Below are positions 54,319 to 61,886 of a stretch of DNA of 64,000 nt, piece after piece. This stretch comes from Bacteroidetes bacterium 46-16 (lineage in GTDB: Bacteria; Bacteroidota; Bacteroidia; Chitinophagales; Chitinophagaceae), in contig MKUN01000037.1 in NCBI GenBank assembly GCA_001897835.1, positions 1 to 64,000 on the forward strand. Reading direction: 5' to 3'. The notes below the pieces were generated by a model. It was not told where the DNA came from. It did no database searches and saw only the letters and a list, made by a program, of their open reading frames with translations. The translations under genes and the position numbers were made by a program. The stretch's first letter is position 1. Each line of letters begins with the position of its first letter.

Positions 54319-54627
54319 TTAATAGTTATAAATGGTTTGTAACTGCATTTCCGGTGCTAAGGCATTATACACTTCTGTATGTAATATATGTTTTTCCTGC
54401 TGTATCTTATTGATGATCGAAAACCCATTCAGCGCAATGATCATTAATGTAGCAATGGCCCAGCCCACAACACGGCGCGTACCATATGTCCGGCCTGCAG
54501 TATCGCCTGCATCCATCCTGTATTTTATCTTTTCATACAGGAAGGGGTTAACACCGGGGCGTTCGATGCCCTCCAGGCTCTGCAAAATGCCGTCTACCCA
54601 TTTATCCGTACCCTTTACTTCTTTCAT
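54319..54627 (-). CDS. One-TM protein, putative anti-sigma factor
   Basis: A 102-residue protein with a cytoplasmic N-terminal ~50 residues (EVKGTDKWVDGILQSLEGIERP) and a single TM helix (~53-72, VVGWAIATLMIIALNGF), then a ~30-residue periplasmic tail. No anti-sigma zinc motif (HxxxCxxC) is present. It directly follows the ECF sigma gene (20 bases), the usual place for an anti-sigma factor. The assignment rests on position and topology, not on a recognised domain. Confidence 0.6.
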   Translation of the reverse strand: MKEVKGTDKWVDGILQSLEGIERPGVNPFLYEKIKYRMDAGDTAGRTYGTRRVVGWAIATLMIIALNGFSIINKIQQEKHILHTEVYNALAPEMQLQTIYNY

Positions 54628-54647
54628 GATAGTTATATTTTAGACGC

Positions 54648-55232
54648 TCAACTGTCGTGCTTCCTTCGTTTGATATAAATATTTTCAAGCTTTTTTCTCA
54701 GGTTACTTTTCGCCCGCTGTATCAGCGACTCAACGGCCTTTATTGAAATATTCATTATTAATGCTATGTCTTTCTGTGGCACTTCCTCTACCTGCGATAA
54801 GATAAAAGCAACCTTCTGGTTTTCGGGTAGTTCGTCAATTGCGGCAAATAGCATTCTTGCATTTTCCTTCTTTTCCAGTGCCACGCCGGGATGATCAAAA
54901 TGAGCAGATTCGTATTTCAGCTCCCCGGTATCGGGCCTGAAGAGGCTGGTGATAAAAGCAAAACGCTTACCTCTTTTTTGATACCGGAGTGCATCAAGAC
55001 ATTTATTGACCGTTATACGGTATATCCAGGTAGATAATGTCGATTGACCGCTGAACTTGCCTACCGACCTGAAAACTTCTATAAAAACCTCTTGTGTTAT
55101 GTCCTCCGCCAGCTCATGACTTTGTACAAGGCCCAGCGCCACATTCAGTATCCTTTGCTGCTGTGTATCCACCAGTTCCCTGAAAGCGGCCTCCTCACCT
55201 GCCTTTAACCGTTCTATGATATGCTCCGGCAT
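54648..55232 (-). CDS. ECF-type RNA polymerase sigma factor
   Basis: A 194-residue cytosolic sigma-70-family factor. Region 2 is visible as ELAEDITQEVFIEVFRSVGKF and TLSTWIYRITVNKCLDALR. Region 4 is LPENQKVAFILSQVEEVPQKDIALIMNISIKAVESLIQRAKSNL, a helix-turn-helix for the -35 element. ATG 55232 (MPEHIIERLKAG) begins at the normal family position; the frame opens further upstream across the tRNA promoter region, which is not credible as coding. It heads a five-gene operon and probably activates it. Confidence 0.9.
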   Translation of the reverse strand: MPEHIIERLKAGEEAAFRELVDTQQQRILNVALGLVQSHELAEDITQEVFIEVFRSVGKFSGQSTLSTWIYRITVNKCLDALRYQKRGKRFAFITSLFRPDTGELKYESAHFDHPGVALEKKENARMLFAAIDELPENQKVAFILSQVEEVPQKDIALIMNISIKAVESLIQRAKSNLRKKLENIYIKRRKHDS

Positions 55233-55266
55233 CTTTTGTAAATGTAATATTAGCATACCGTATTTA

Positions 55267-55299
55267 TTGCTGCAATATCCACGCAGAATAATAACTTTG
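55267..55299 (+). promoter_or_regulatory. Promoter for tRNA-Arg
   Basis: TAACTTTG (55292-55299) is an exact -7 consensus, and TTG (55267-55269) lies 22 bases upstream of it. The tRNA starts 27 bases after the -7 element. Confidence 0.5.
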
Positions 55300-55325
55300 C
55301 AGCCGAAAAAGCATTTTGCATACAA

Positions 55326-55397
55326 GGCTTCGTAGTACAATGGATAGTATAAGAGTTTCCGAAGCTCCAGATCCAGGTTCGATTCCTGGCGAAGCCA
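55326..55397 (+). tRNA. tRNA-Arg (CCG)
   Basis: A 72-base cloverleaf: acceptor GGCTTCG paired with CGAAGCC, T arm CCAGG-TTCGATT-CCTGG, anticodon CCG in the loop TTCCGAA. The anticodon stem has one mismatch (A27-C43). CCA is not encoded. It lies between the divergent sigma gene and the convergent gldN gene. Confidence 0.9.
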
Positions 55398-55399
55398 CT

Positions 55400-55437
55400 A
55401 AAAAAAAAGAGGAGCGAAAACCGCCCCTCTTTTTTTT
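55400..55437 (+). terminator. Terminator after tRNA-Arg
   Basis: GAGGAGCG (55409-55416) pairs with CGCCCCTC (55422-55429), one mismatch, with A and T runs on the flanks. It can act toward both sides, including gldN on the minus strand. Confidence 0.7.
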
Positions 55438-55478
55438 AGAAATATATTTTAACACCCCATTGTGCTGTTCATCTGTAT

Positions 55479-56216
55479 TTATTTCGACTCGTAATTACTC
55501 TTTTCAGATATCTTAGTTACATGGCTGGTGAAAGACCTGTTCTCAAAAAGGTCATCCCAGGTAAGGCTATCATCAGTTATTGAATAATAGACCGCTTTGG
55601 TAGCCAGCAGTTTACGGGCATCAGGATAATACACCCAAAAAAGAGGGCGGTATGATGTGCTCGTACCATCGTCGGACAAATAGGCTACTACCGGGGCCAG
55701 GCCAATAATATGAATGACCATTTTATTCTGCACCTTGTCGAATATCCAATCTTCTTTTATCCAGTATTTATATACCATTGCAGGATCAAAATTCATGCTT
55801 ATGGACTGCGTTTCCGTCTTGCCCGTAAGTGCATTTACAGCTTTTTCATTTATAGTGCGGGGCTTGAGCACAGCGCGCAGGTCTGCAACACCCATCTCTT
55901 TGGTAAACCGGTCGTCAACAGGGTCGTATGCCTTTATGGCCCCCTCTTTAACACCTTCCTGTAGTGCATCAAAGAGGTTGACCCCATGCTGACCACTGTT
56001 AGCGTACATGAATGCAATGTTGTTGGTTTCGTTAGCATCGATCTCACGCCATACCCGCTTTTGCCACAACACATCTTTTTCAAATATGGGTTTCCATGCA
56101 GGTGCATGGACGATATGCGTAGAGCCTGTGCCCTTACTTGACGTACCCTGTGCATCAGCACCGGGAACACAAAAAAACAACGTAACTACTGCAAATGATA
56201 GTGTAAGCTTATTCAT
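55479..56216 (-). CDS. gldN: T9SS/gliding protein GldN (PorN)
   Basis: A 245-residue exported protein (signal ~1-23, GADAQ). GldN family marks include the VLWQKRVWREIDANETNN start, NLFDALQEGVKEG, MVYKYWIKEDWIFDKV and FWVYYPDARKLLATKAVY. GldN works in the periplasmic ring of the type IX secretion system with GldK. Usually it is in a gldKLMN operon; here it stands alone between the tRNA and the cytochrome genes. It is relevant to export of the four T9SS cargo proteins in this window. Confidence 0.85.
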   Translation of the reverse strand: MNKLTLSFAVVTLFFCVPGADAQGTSSKGTGSTHIVHAPAWKPIFEKDVLWQKRVWREIDANETNNIAFMYANSGQHGVNLFDALQEGVKEGAIKAYDPVDDRFTKEMGVADLRAVLKPRTINEKAVNALTGKTETQSISMNFDPAMVYKYWIKEDWIFDKVQNKMVIHIIGLAPVVAYLSDDGTSTSYRPLFWVYYPDARKLLATKAVYYSITDDSLTWDDLFENRSFTSHVTKISEKSNYESK

Positions 56217-56363
56217 AACAGGTATTTGGTTAAAATTAATAAAACAATTAATAAAGTGAACAGATTTTGCTAAGTATGTGAACTACATTATGCTTTTATT
56301 CCTGCCTCCATATCATATCGGCATTTTTCCATAACTTCATTTCCACAAGTTCAATACACTGAT

Positions 56364-56801
56364 ATGAAGTACTCTGGCAACAGGAAAACAATTGCGATCT
56401 TAACGATCTGCTTTGCTATAGCAACGGCGCAAACCTTTGCTCAAAAAGAACATCACCACGACGAAAGACCACCACAAAATTTAAAGGTATTGCCTAAAAA
56501 CACTACCGGCGAGGAGATACATACCATCATGCGCGGATACTCATTATCGCTTGGTGTTCGCTGCAACTTCTGTCATGCGGCTACGGAAGGGGAAAAACCA
56601 AAATTTGATTTCCCTTCAGATGAAAAGCCCGAAAAAGAGATCGCCCGCAAAATGATAAAAATGGTTGATGCCATCAATAACAAATACCTGGCTAAAATAG
56701 AGGATGGCAGCCTGGAACGCATCACCTGCGTTACCTGCCATATGGGCCGTCCCAAACCTCTTGTCAGCGTCGATTCGCTACCCAAAAAGAATAGGGACTA
56801 A
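56364..56801 (+). CDS. Di-heme c-type cytochrome (reaction-centre cytochrome-like)
   Basis: A 145-residue exported electron carrier (signal ~1-27). Haem motifs are C67-NFC-H71 and C121-VTC-H125. The text KVLPKNTTGEEIHTIMRGYSLSLGVRCNFCH matches the small cytochromes whose fold is shared with the photosynthetic reaction-centre cytochrome subunit. The organism shows no sign of phototrophy; such proteins are widespread in non-phototrophic Bacteroidota and Acidobacteriota. An HHH stretch (31-33) precedes the domain. It is probably cotranscribed with the membrane protein 21 bases downstream. Confidence 0.83.
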   Translation: MKYSGNRKTIAILTICFAIATAQTFAQKEHHHDERPPQNLKVLPKNTTGEEIHTIMRGYSLSLGVRCNFCHAATEGEKPKFDFPSDEKPEKEIARKMIKMVDAINNKYLAKIEDGSLERITCVTCHMGRPKPLVSVDSLPKKNRD

Positions 56802-56822
56802 CGCATACCCTACCCAGAACGA

Positions 56823-57266
56823 ATGAAACGCCATATCCCCCTGTTGGTCTTCCTGCTAATGCTTTCAGGTATCTCCGGCTACATGATGTCGAAGAGCTCA
56901 TGGATAGGCGGCATTGGTATGCGTATATTTTATAAAGAATATACTTTCCTGAACACCTGGTGGCAGGGCGCGCTGGCAACACTGGGCCTTTATATCCTGC
57001 TATTCATCATCCACTTCGTTTTGCAAAGAGTACTCACTCCCCGCAGCTCAGGTATATTTAATATCATCGCCATCATCATTGCAATTGCCGGCCTGTATCT
57101 TACTTATCACGATTTCAGGCACGACTTTTCGCATCGTCTCATGGGTGAGCGCTTTCATATCGGCTTTTACCTCTTCTGGACCGGGTGGATATTTATAGGC
57201 CTTAATTTTCTCTTCAGTAAAAAGAAACCTATAGAAATAAGTAGAAAGGATGAAGCAACTGAATGA
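56823..57266 (+). CDS. Four-TM membrane protein of unknown function
   Basis: A 147-residue inner-membrane protein with about four hydrophobic helices (~5-22, ~47-66, ~78-98, ~115-132). Conserved-looking charged residues sit between helices (YHDFRHDFSHRLMGER), with several His that could bind metal or haem. I do not recognise the family. It follows the di-heme cytochrome by 21 bases, so a quinol- or haem-linked role is possible. Its 3' end overlaps trmN6 on the other strand by 38 bases. Confidence 0.65.
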   Translation: MKRHIPLLVFLLMLSGISGYMMSKSSWIGGIGMRIFYKEYTFLNTWWQGALATLGLYILLFIIHFVLQRVLTPRSSGIFNIIAIIIAIAGLYLTYHDFRHDFSHRLMGERFHIGFYLFWTGWIFIGLNFLFSKKKPIEISRKDEATE

Positions 57267-57948
57267 ACTCTGGCCTATAGCGCCCATCCTCATCTTTTAT
57301 TTGTAATGCACCTGTAGTACTACTGGTATCATGATGCGTATGCCTGCAGGCCAGGCTTATTATCCGGTTGGCTTGCTGTCCAGCTTTAGGCAGCACATGC
57401 AAAGACTGAAAAATACGCCAGTTATTTTGAGACAACATGCGCTCCAGCTTCACATGCTCCGCAACAGGCAACATTATTGCAAGGTAACCTTCATCACGTA
57501 GCAAGCCGCCAGCTAATGCGATAATATCCTCTTTACTAAGAGCTACATTATGACGTGCATTATTCCTGCTGCTATCGGCGCTCTGCAGGCTATCATCAAA
57601 AAAAGGTGGGTTACAGATGATCATATCATAAGTAGTGGGAAAGGGATATTTGCGCACATCACCCTGTACTACATTGATACGCTCTGCCCATGGCGACGAG
57701 GCAACATTTTCTTTTGCCTGCGCTGCTGCCGCTTCGTCCAGTTCTATAGCATCTATATACACATCGCTGTTACGTTGTGCAAGCATCAATGACAGCAGTC
57801 CTGTACCGGCACCTATATCCAGTACCTGCCTTACCTGCGGCAAAATGGGCACCCATGCCCCCTGTATGCAGGCATCGGTCGACACCTTCATTCCGCAACG
57901 GTCCTGGTGGATCGTAAATTGTTTGAATTGAAACCAGGTATTGCTCAT
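57229..57948 (-). CDS. trmN6: tRNA1(Val) (adenine(37)-N6)-methyltransferase
   Basis: A 239-residue SAM-dependent methyltransferase (YfiC family). The SAM motif is VLDIGAGTGLLSLM (~43-56), acidic IDAIELDEAAA follows, and the catalytic NPPF is in MIICNPPFFDDS (~122). The start MSNTWFQFKQFTIHQDRCGMKVSTD is typical of the family. It methylates A37 of tRNA-Val. Its start overlaps the tsaD stop by 4 bases, so two tRNA-position-37 modification genes are coupled. The 3' end overlaps the opposite-strand membrane gene. Confidence 0.9.
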   Translation of the reverse strand: MSNTWFQFKQFTIHQDRCGMKVSTDACIQGAWVPILPQVRQVLDIGAGTGLLSLMLAQRNSDVYIDAIELDEAAAAQAKENVASSPWAERINVVQGDVRKYPFPTTYDMIICNPPFFDDSLQSADSSRNNARHNVALSKEDIIALAGGLLRDEGYLAIMLPVAEHVKLERMLSQNNWRIFQSLHVLPKAGQQANRIISLACRHTHHDTSSTTGALQIKDEDGRYRPEFIQLLHPFYLFL

Positions 57949-58961
57949 GTCCAGCTCGCGCGTGCAGTAGGGCTTACACCAAGATCAGTGAATTCGCCCT
58001 TTAGGTATTTATAATAGCCTGTTATGCCTATCATCGCTGCATTGTCGGTGCAGTACTGGAATGCCGGTATGTACACATTCCATCCACACTTTTCCCCTTC
58101 TTCCTGCAATGTCTTACGCAGGCCGCTGTTGGCCGATACCCCACCCGCAATGCCAATGTGTTTGATATCCAGTTCAGCAGCAGCTTTACGTAATTTATTC
58201 ATCAGCATCTTTATGATGGTATATTGTACCGATGCACAAATGTCCTTCATGTTATTAGTTACAAAATCCGCATCTTTCTTTTTCTCGGCCTGCAGGAAAT
58301 ACAGCACAGCCGTTTTGATACCACTGAAGCTGAAATCATATCCATCCATATCACTGACCGGGAATTTGAACCGCAAAGGATCACCATCCTGCGCCAGCTT
58401 ATCCACCATCGGTCCGCCGGGGTAAGGCAACTCGAGCATCTTGGCTACCTTATCAAATGCTTCGCCTGCGGCATCGTCCACGGTCTCACCCAACACTTCC
58501 ATATCCAGGTAGTCGCGACACAGCACCACCTGGGTATGCCCGCCCGACACCGTTAAACATAAAAAAGGAAATTTCGGCCTCGGTTCATCGATAAAATGTG
58601 CAAGTACGTGTGCCTGCATATGATGCACGGCTATAAGAGGTACGTCAAGAGCCTGGGCATAGGCCTTGGCAAAACAGGCCCCCACTAATAAGGAACCGAT
58701 GAGACCCGGCGCCTGCGTAAAAGCTACTGCATGTATATCATGTTTATTCACGTCCGCTTCTTTCAGCGCCACATCTACCACAGGTACAATATTTTGCATG
58801 TGCGCACGCGAGGCCAGTTCAGGCACTACCCCACCATATCGCTCATGCACCTTTTGCGTCGCTATCAGGTTGCTCAATACTTTTCCATCACGTATCACCG
58901 CCGCGCTTGTTTCATCACAGCTCGATTCAATGGCCAGTATATGCACTTTTTTTCCAGTCAT
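57945..58961 (-). CDS. tsaD: tRNA N6-adenosine threonylcarbamoyltransferase
   Basis: A 338-residue ASKHA-fold enzyme that transfers threonylcarbamoyl to A37 of ANN-decoding tRNAs, with TsaB/TsaE. It starts HILAIESSCDETSAAV; the metal-binding HxxxH is His114-MQA-His118, and the nucleotide-binding region has VSGGHTQVVL and GIAGGVSANSGLRK. Length is normal. It is the first gene of the tsaD-trmN6 pair and diverges from the deiodinase-like gene. Confidence 0.96.
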   Translation of the reverse strand: MTGKKVHILAIESSCDETSAAVIRDGKVLSNLIATQKVHERYGGVVPELASRAHMQNIVPVVDVALKEADVNKHDIHAVAFTQAPGLIGSLLVGACFAKAYAQALDVPLIAVHHMQAHVLAHFIDEPRPKFPFLCLTVSGGHTQVVLCRDYLDMEVLGETVDDAAGEAFDKVAKMLELPYPGGPMVDKLAQDGDPLRFKFPVSDMDGYDFSFSGIKTAVLYFLQAEKKKDADFVTNNMKDICASVQYTIIKMLMNKLRKAAAELDIKHIGIAGGVSANSGLRKTLQEEGEKCGWNVYIPAFQYCTDNAAMIGITGYYKYLKGEFTDLGVSPTARASWT

Positions 58962-59071
58962 GGCATTATAATCTGCAAAAGTAAGTTATTCATATTTTCC
59001 ATTTTCGTACAAAAGGTGGTACTTGACCACTTTTTTTTTCACTTCGCATAAAATGCGATAACTTTATTTCT

Positions 59072-59797
59072 ATGCGTTATTTACTACTATCAATCCTTTA
59101 TATCTTATTTACCACTCCCTTATTTTCCCAAGAGTTAAAACCCTGTATAACAGACACCACCATGCCTGCTGATACCAGCAGGATAGAACGCGAAAACGCA
59201 TATACCGGCGATATAGACTCTTCAGGTTACAAAGTAGGCGATACCATTCCGGCCTTTGCGTTATACACCCCTGAGGATAAACGCGTAAAAATACGCTGTG
59301 TACTTAAAAAACGTAAACCGGTATTACTGGTATCGGGTAGCTATACCTGCCCGCACTTCAGGCGTTTTTCCAGCGATATTGATTCAATTCTAAATTATTA
59401 TAAAGACCAAATCTCCGTCTATGTAGTTTATACTCTCGAAGCCCATCCTGATATTCAGGCTGGTCCTTATGCTATCGACGCAGACATCGAGATCAACGTA
59501 CAGAGATTAAATCATTTGCAGAAAATATATTGCCGTCAACCCAAAACCTATGGGGAACGAAAAGCAGCAGCTAAAAAAATGGATAGAGCGCTCGACATCA
59601 ATGCAGATATCTTGCTGGATAATCCAGAAAATGATTGGTGGCAACACTTTGGCCCTGCACCCAATATCGCTTACCTGGTAGATACCAACGGCGTTATAGT
59701 CGCAAAAAACAGTTGGTTTAATGATACTGCTGCACCTTCTATGTGGTGCAGTATAGATAGCTTGCTTGGAACAAGGTCGGGCAGGTGCAGACCATAG
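59072..59797 (+). CDS. Iodothyronine deiodinase-like thioredoxin-fold protein
   Basis: A 241-residue exported or membrane-anchored protein (signal ~1-19). A thioredoxin-like domain (~55-235) has KVGDTIPAFALYTPEDKRV, the strand RKPVLLVSGSYTCPHFRRF with Cys93 at the Sec position, then a VYVVYTLEAHP strand like the VYIEEAH motif of deiodinase relatives, and PNIAYLVDTNGVIVAKNSW. These match the deiodinase/redoxin family. Its substrate in bacteria is unknown; thiol-based redox or reductive dehalogenation are only guesses. Upstream lies a small inverted repeat (GCAT/ATGC, 59046-59056) next to a TAACTTTA -7-like element. Confidence 0.68.
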   Translation: MRYLLLSILYILFTTPLFSQELKPCITDTTMPADTSRIERENAYTGDIDSSGYKVGDTIPAFALYTPEDKRVKIRCVLKKRKPVLLVSGSYTCPHFRRFSSDIDSILNYYKDQISVYVVYTLEAHPDIQAGPYAIDADIEINVQRLNHLQKIYCRQPKTYGERKAAAKKMDRALDINADILLDNPENDWWQHFGPAPNIAYLVDTNGVIVAKNSWFNDTAAPSMWCSIDSLLGTRSGRCRP

Positions 59798-59895
59798 TAA
59801 TTACATTTTCTCCTAATCTGCATACCATTCATACACCAAATATTTATTGCAGCAGGCTTGAATATGTCTTCCTAAATTCCTATTTTTCTAAACAG

Positions 59896-60783
59896 ATGAA
59901 AAAGATTTTAGTACTAGGCATTTCCTCCCTCATTGCAATAAGCATGCTTTTGGCCTGCGGTGATAACAATGGTGGCAGCGGTACGAACAGCGATGGCAGC
60001 ATCAGCCTGAAGTTCAATTTTCAGAAAGGAACAAAATATAAATACATTGTCAAAAACCGCCAGAGCATTACGCAGGAAATGATGGGCAAGCACATTACGG
60101 TCGACCAGGATATGGATATGGAATCGACCTACGAGGTGACCGGTGCCGAAGGCAGCAATAAGAAACTGACCGTGACTTATGACCGCATAGCCATGAAATC
60201 GAATAATAGCTTCAAAAATATGGCCTACGATAGCGACGACACCGCCCATAGTGCCCCGGAGCTGCGCAGCCTCGGCGATATGGTGCATCGCGCATTCAGC
60301 ATGACAGTGAACGAAAAAGGGCAGATCGTACAACTGGATGGTTTCAGGGAACTGATGCCGGGAAGCGATGATGCCCCCATCAGCGACAGTTCACTGCGCT
60401 CCATGATGCAGCAGGCTTTTTACATATACCCTGATAAACCTGTAAAACCCGGCGATACATGGAACAACAGTTACAGCACCTCGCTCGGCTTTATGGACCT
60501 CAATACAGACAATACTTATAAACTGGTATCGGTAAAAGACGGTATCGCCCATATAGAAATGAGCTCGAAGATCACATCGCATCCGGCTAATACAGGGGAA
60601 GCCAAAGAAATAAAAATGGATCTGAACGGGGTGCAAACAGGGGGCCTGGATGTAGATGTGGCCAGCGGCCTGCTTATAGGCAGTGTACTAAGCCAGCAGA
60701 TAAAAGGCACCTTTGACTTCCGCGACACCAAAGCACCTGTTGAGGTAACATCAGACATCAATGTGTCGGGCACCAAAATGTAA
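59896..60783 (+). CDS. DUF6263-like lipoprotein
   Basis: A 295-residue lipoprotein (signal ending LLAC, Cys20) with a Gly/Asn/Ser linker. The rest is a single long beta-rich domain: SISLKFNFQKGTKYKYIV, QSITQEMMGKHITVDQDMDMES, and KPVKPGDTWNNSYSTSLGFMDLN, the GDTW segment being the best mark. The DUF6263 family is common in Bacteroidota and has no known function. ATG 59896 is chosen because it starts a proper lipoprotein signal; the frame is open from 59785. It ends at a strong terminator. Confidence 0.78.
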   Translation: MKKILVLGISSLIAISMLLACGDNNGGSGTNSDGSISLKFNFQKGTKYKYIVKNRQSITQEMMGKHITVDQDMDMESTYEVTGAEGSNKKLTVTYDRIAMKSNNSFKNMAYDSDDTAHSAPELRSLGDMVHRAFSMTVNEKGQIVQLDGFRELMPGSDDAPISDSSLRSMMQQAFYIYPDKPVKPGDTWNNSYSTSLGFMDLNTDNTYKLVSVKDGIAHIEMSSKITSHPANTGEAKEIKMDLNGVQTGGLDVDVASGLLIGSVLSQQIKGTFDFRDTKAPVEVTSDINVSGTKM

Positions 60784-60792
60784 ATAAAAAAT

Positions 60793-60829
60793 CCCCGTTC
60801 ACTGTCCGACAGTGCGGGGAAATTTTTTT
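60793..60829 (+). terminator. Rho-independent terminator
   Basis: CCCCG and CACTG arms pair with CAGTG and CGGGG (60793-60819, two-base bulge), followed by A-A-T7. It lies 10 bases after the lipoprotein gene stop. Confidence 0.75.
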
Positions 60830-60862
60830 GTTAGTTATTACACTATATAAATAGTATAGCAA

Positions 60863-61696
60863 TTACTGTGCCATGGTATCATCTTCACCCGGCAAATCTT
60901 CATCAACCGGACCATCAACAGGTGGCTCATCATGCTCAGTATTACCAGCTTCATGATTATCATTGCGCTCTATGATAAAGTTATTGCGGCCTGTACCTAT
61001 CAAAATACCGAAAAATTGCTGTTGTATCAGTTCAAGTAAAGACAGGAATGTGAATATGGCATGCAACCGGTTCTGGCATTGAGCGAACAGTGTATCGAAT
61101 GCCACCCGCTGGTGCGAGCGCATGTAATCGATCAGGAATGCACGCTGGCCTTCCATGCTGTAGTTATACTTTACCACCACATGCTGGGGCTTATCCGTCC
61201 GGTCTTTAAAGCGCTTCATGGTACGCTCAAAAGCTTGCATCAGCTTGAACATGGTAACGGTCTGTATCTCCGTTCCCTCCGAATATTCTTCACCCAGCGC
61301 ATCAAGCTCGTTACGTATGTTACCACGTTTTATCTGCAGCATACGCTCGGCCTCCATCATCATCATTTGTTCCGATGCTTCCTTAAAGCGTTTATACTCC
61401 AATATCTTATCCACCAGTTCCTGGCGAGGGTCTATCTCATTACCCTGGGCATCCAGTTCCTTGCGCGGCAGCAGCATCCTGGCCTTGATACGCATGAGGG
61501 TGGAAATAAAGAGAATGAACTCCGAAGCCAGCTCTATATTGAGCGACTCCATGGTATGGATATAATCGAGAAAATCCTTCGTGATATTGTGAATGGGAAT
61601 ATTGTAAATATCCAGTTCATCGCGTTCTATAAAGAACAGCAACAAGTCGAAGGGGCCTTCGAACTGGGGTAACTTTATCTGGTAAGTAGCCGACAT
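60863..61696 (-). CDS. scpA: Segregation and condensation protein A
   Basis: A 277-residue kleisin-type subunit of the SMC-ScpAB condensin that organises and separates chromosomes. It starts YQIKLPQFEGPFDLLLFFIERDELDIYNI, the SMC-binding N-terminal domain; the middle has RQELVDKILEYKRFKEAS; the C-terminal winged helix ends IFTFLSLLELIQQQFFGI. A hydrophilic ~35-residue acidic tail (GEDDTMAQ) extends past the usual end. No scpB is adjacent. Confidence 0.93.
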   Translation of the reverse strand: MSATYQIKLPQFEGPFDLLLFFIERDELDIYNIPIHNITKDFLDYIHTMESLNIELASEFILFISTLMRIKARMLLPRKELDAQGNEIDPRQELVDKILEYKRFKEASEQMMMMEAERMLQIKRGNIRNELDALGEEYSEGTEIQTVTMFKLMQAFERTMKRFKDRTDKPQHVVVKYNYSMEGQRAFLIDYMRSHQRVAFDTLFAQCQNRLHAIFTFLSLLELIQQQFFGILIGTGRNNFIIERNDNHEAGNTEHDEPPVDGPVDEDLPGEDDTMAQ

Positions 61697-61823
61697 CTAA
61701 TATTAAAAAATAAACAGCCGTCCTTAACGTCCGGCTATTGCCAAAAATAAACTATTTAAATAGTACTGCAAGAAGATTTATCCTTGCTAAGCCCTCAGCA
61801 AGCTCCCGCGGGGATTAAACGTG

Positions 61824-61862
61824 GATAAAAAAAGTCTCCCACACTTTAAAAGCATGGGAGAC
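61824..61862 (-). terminator. Terminator of the DUF3078 gene
   Basis: GTCTCCCA (61834-61841) pairs with TGGGAGAC (61855-61862); on the minus strand a T-rich run follows. It lies 24 bases beyond the stop codon. Confidence 0.75.
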
Positions 61863-61886
61863 CTTATGTTTATACCGTTAAATATT

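Noticed and set aside
55233-55340. Longer start for the sigma factor running into the tRNA-Arg gene
   Set aside because: The extra 36 residues would read through the tRNA promoter and part of the tRNA; the family start is at 55232.
59011-59041. GTGGT/ACCAC hairpin with a long T run before the deiodinase-like gene
   Set aside because: It looks like a terminator, but no gene reads into it from the left (tsaD runs the other way). The stem is only 5 bp, so it was not annotated; an attenuator cannot be excluded.
61731-61745. Weak inverted repeat AGCCG/CGGCT upstream of scpA
   Set aside because: Only 5 bp of stem, no T run, and too common by chance to claim a function.
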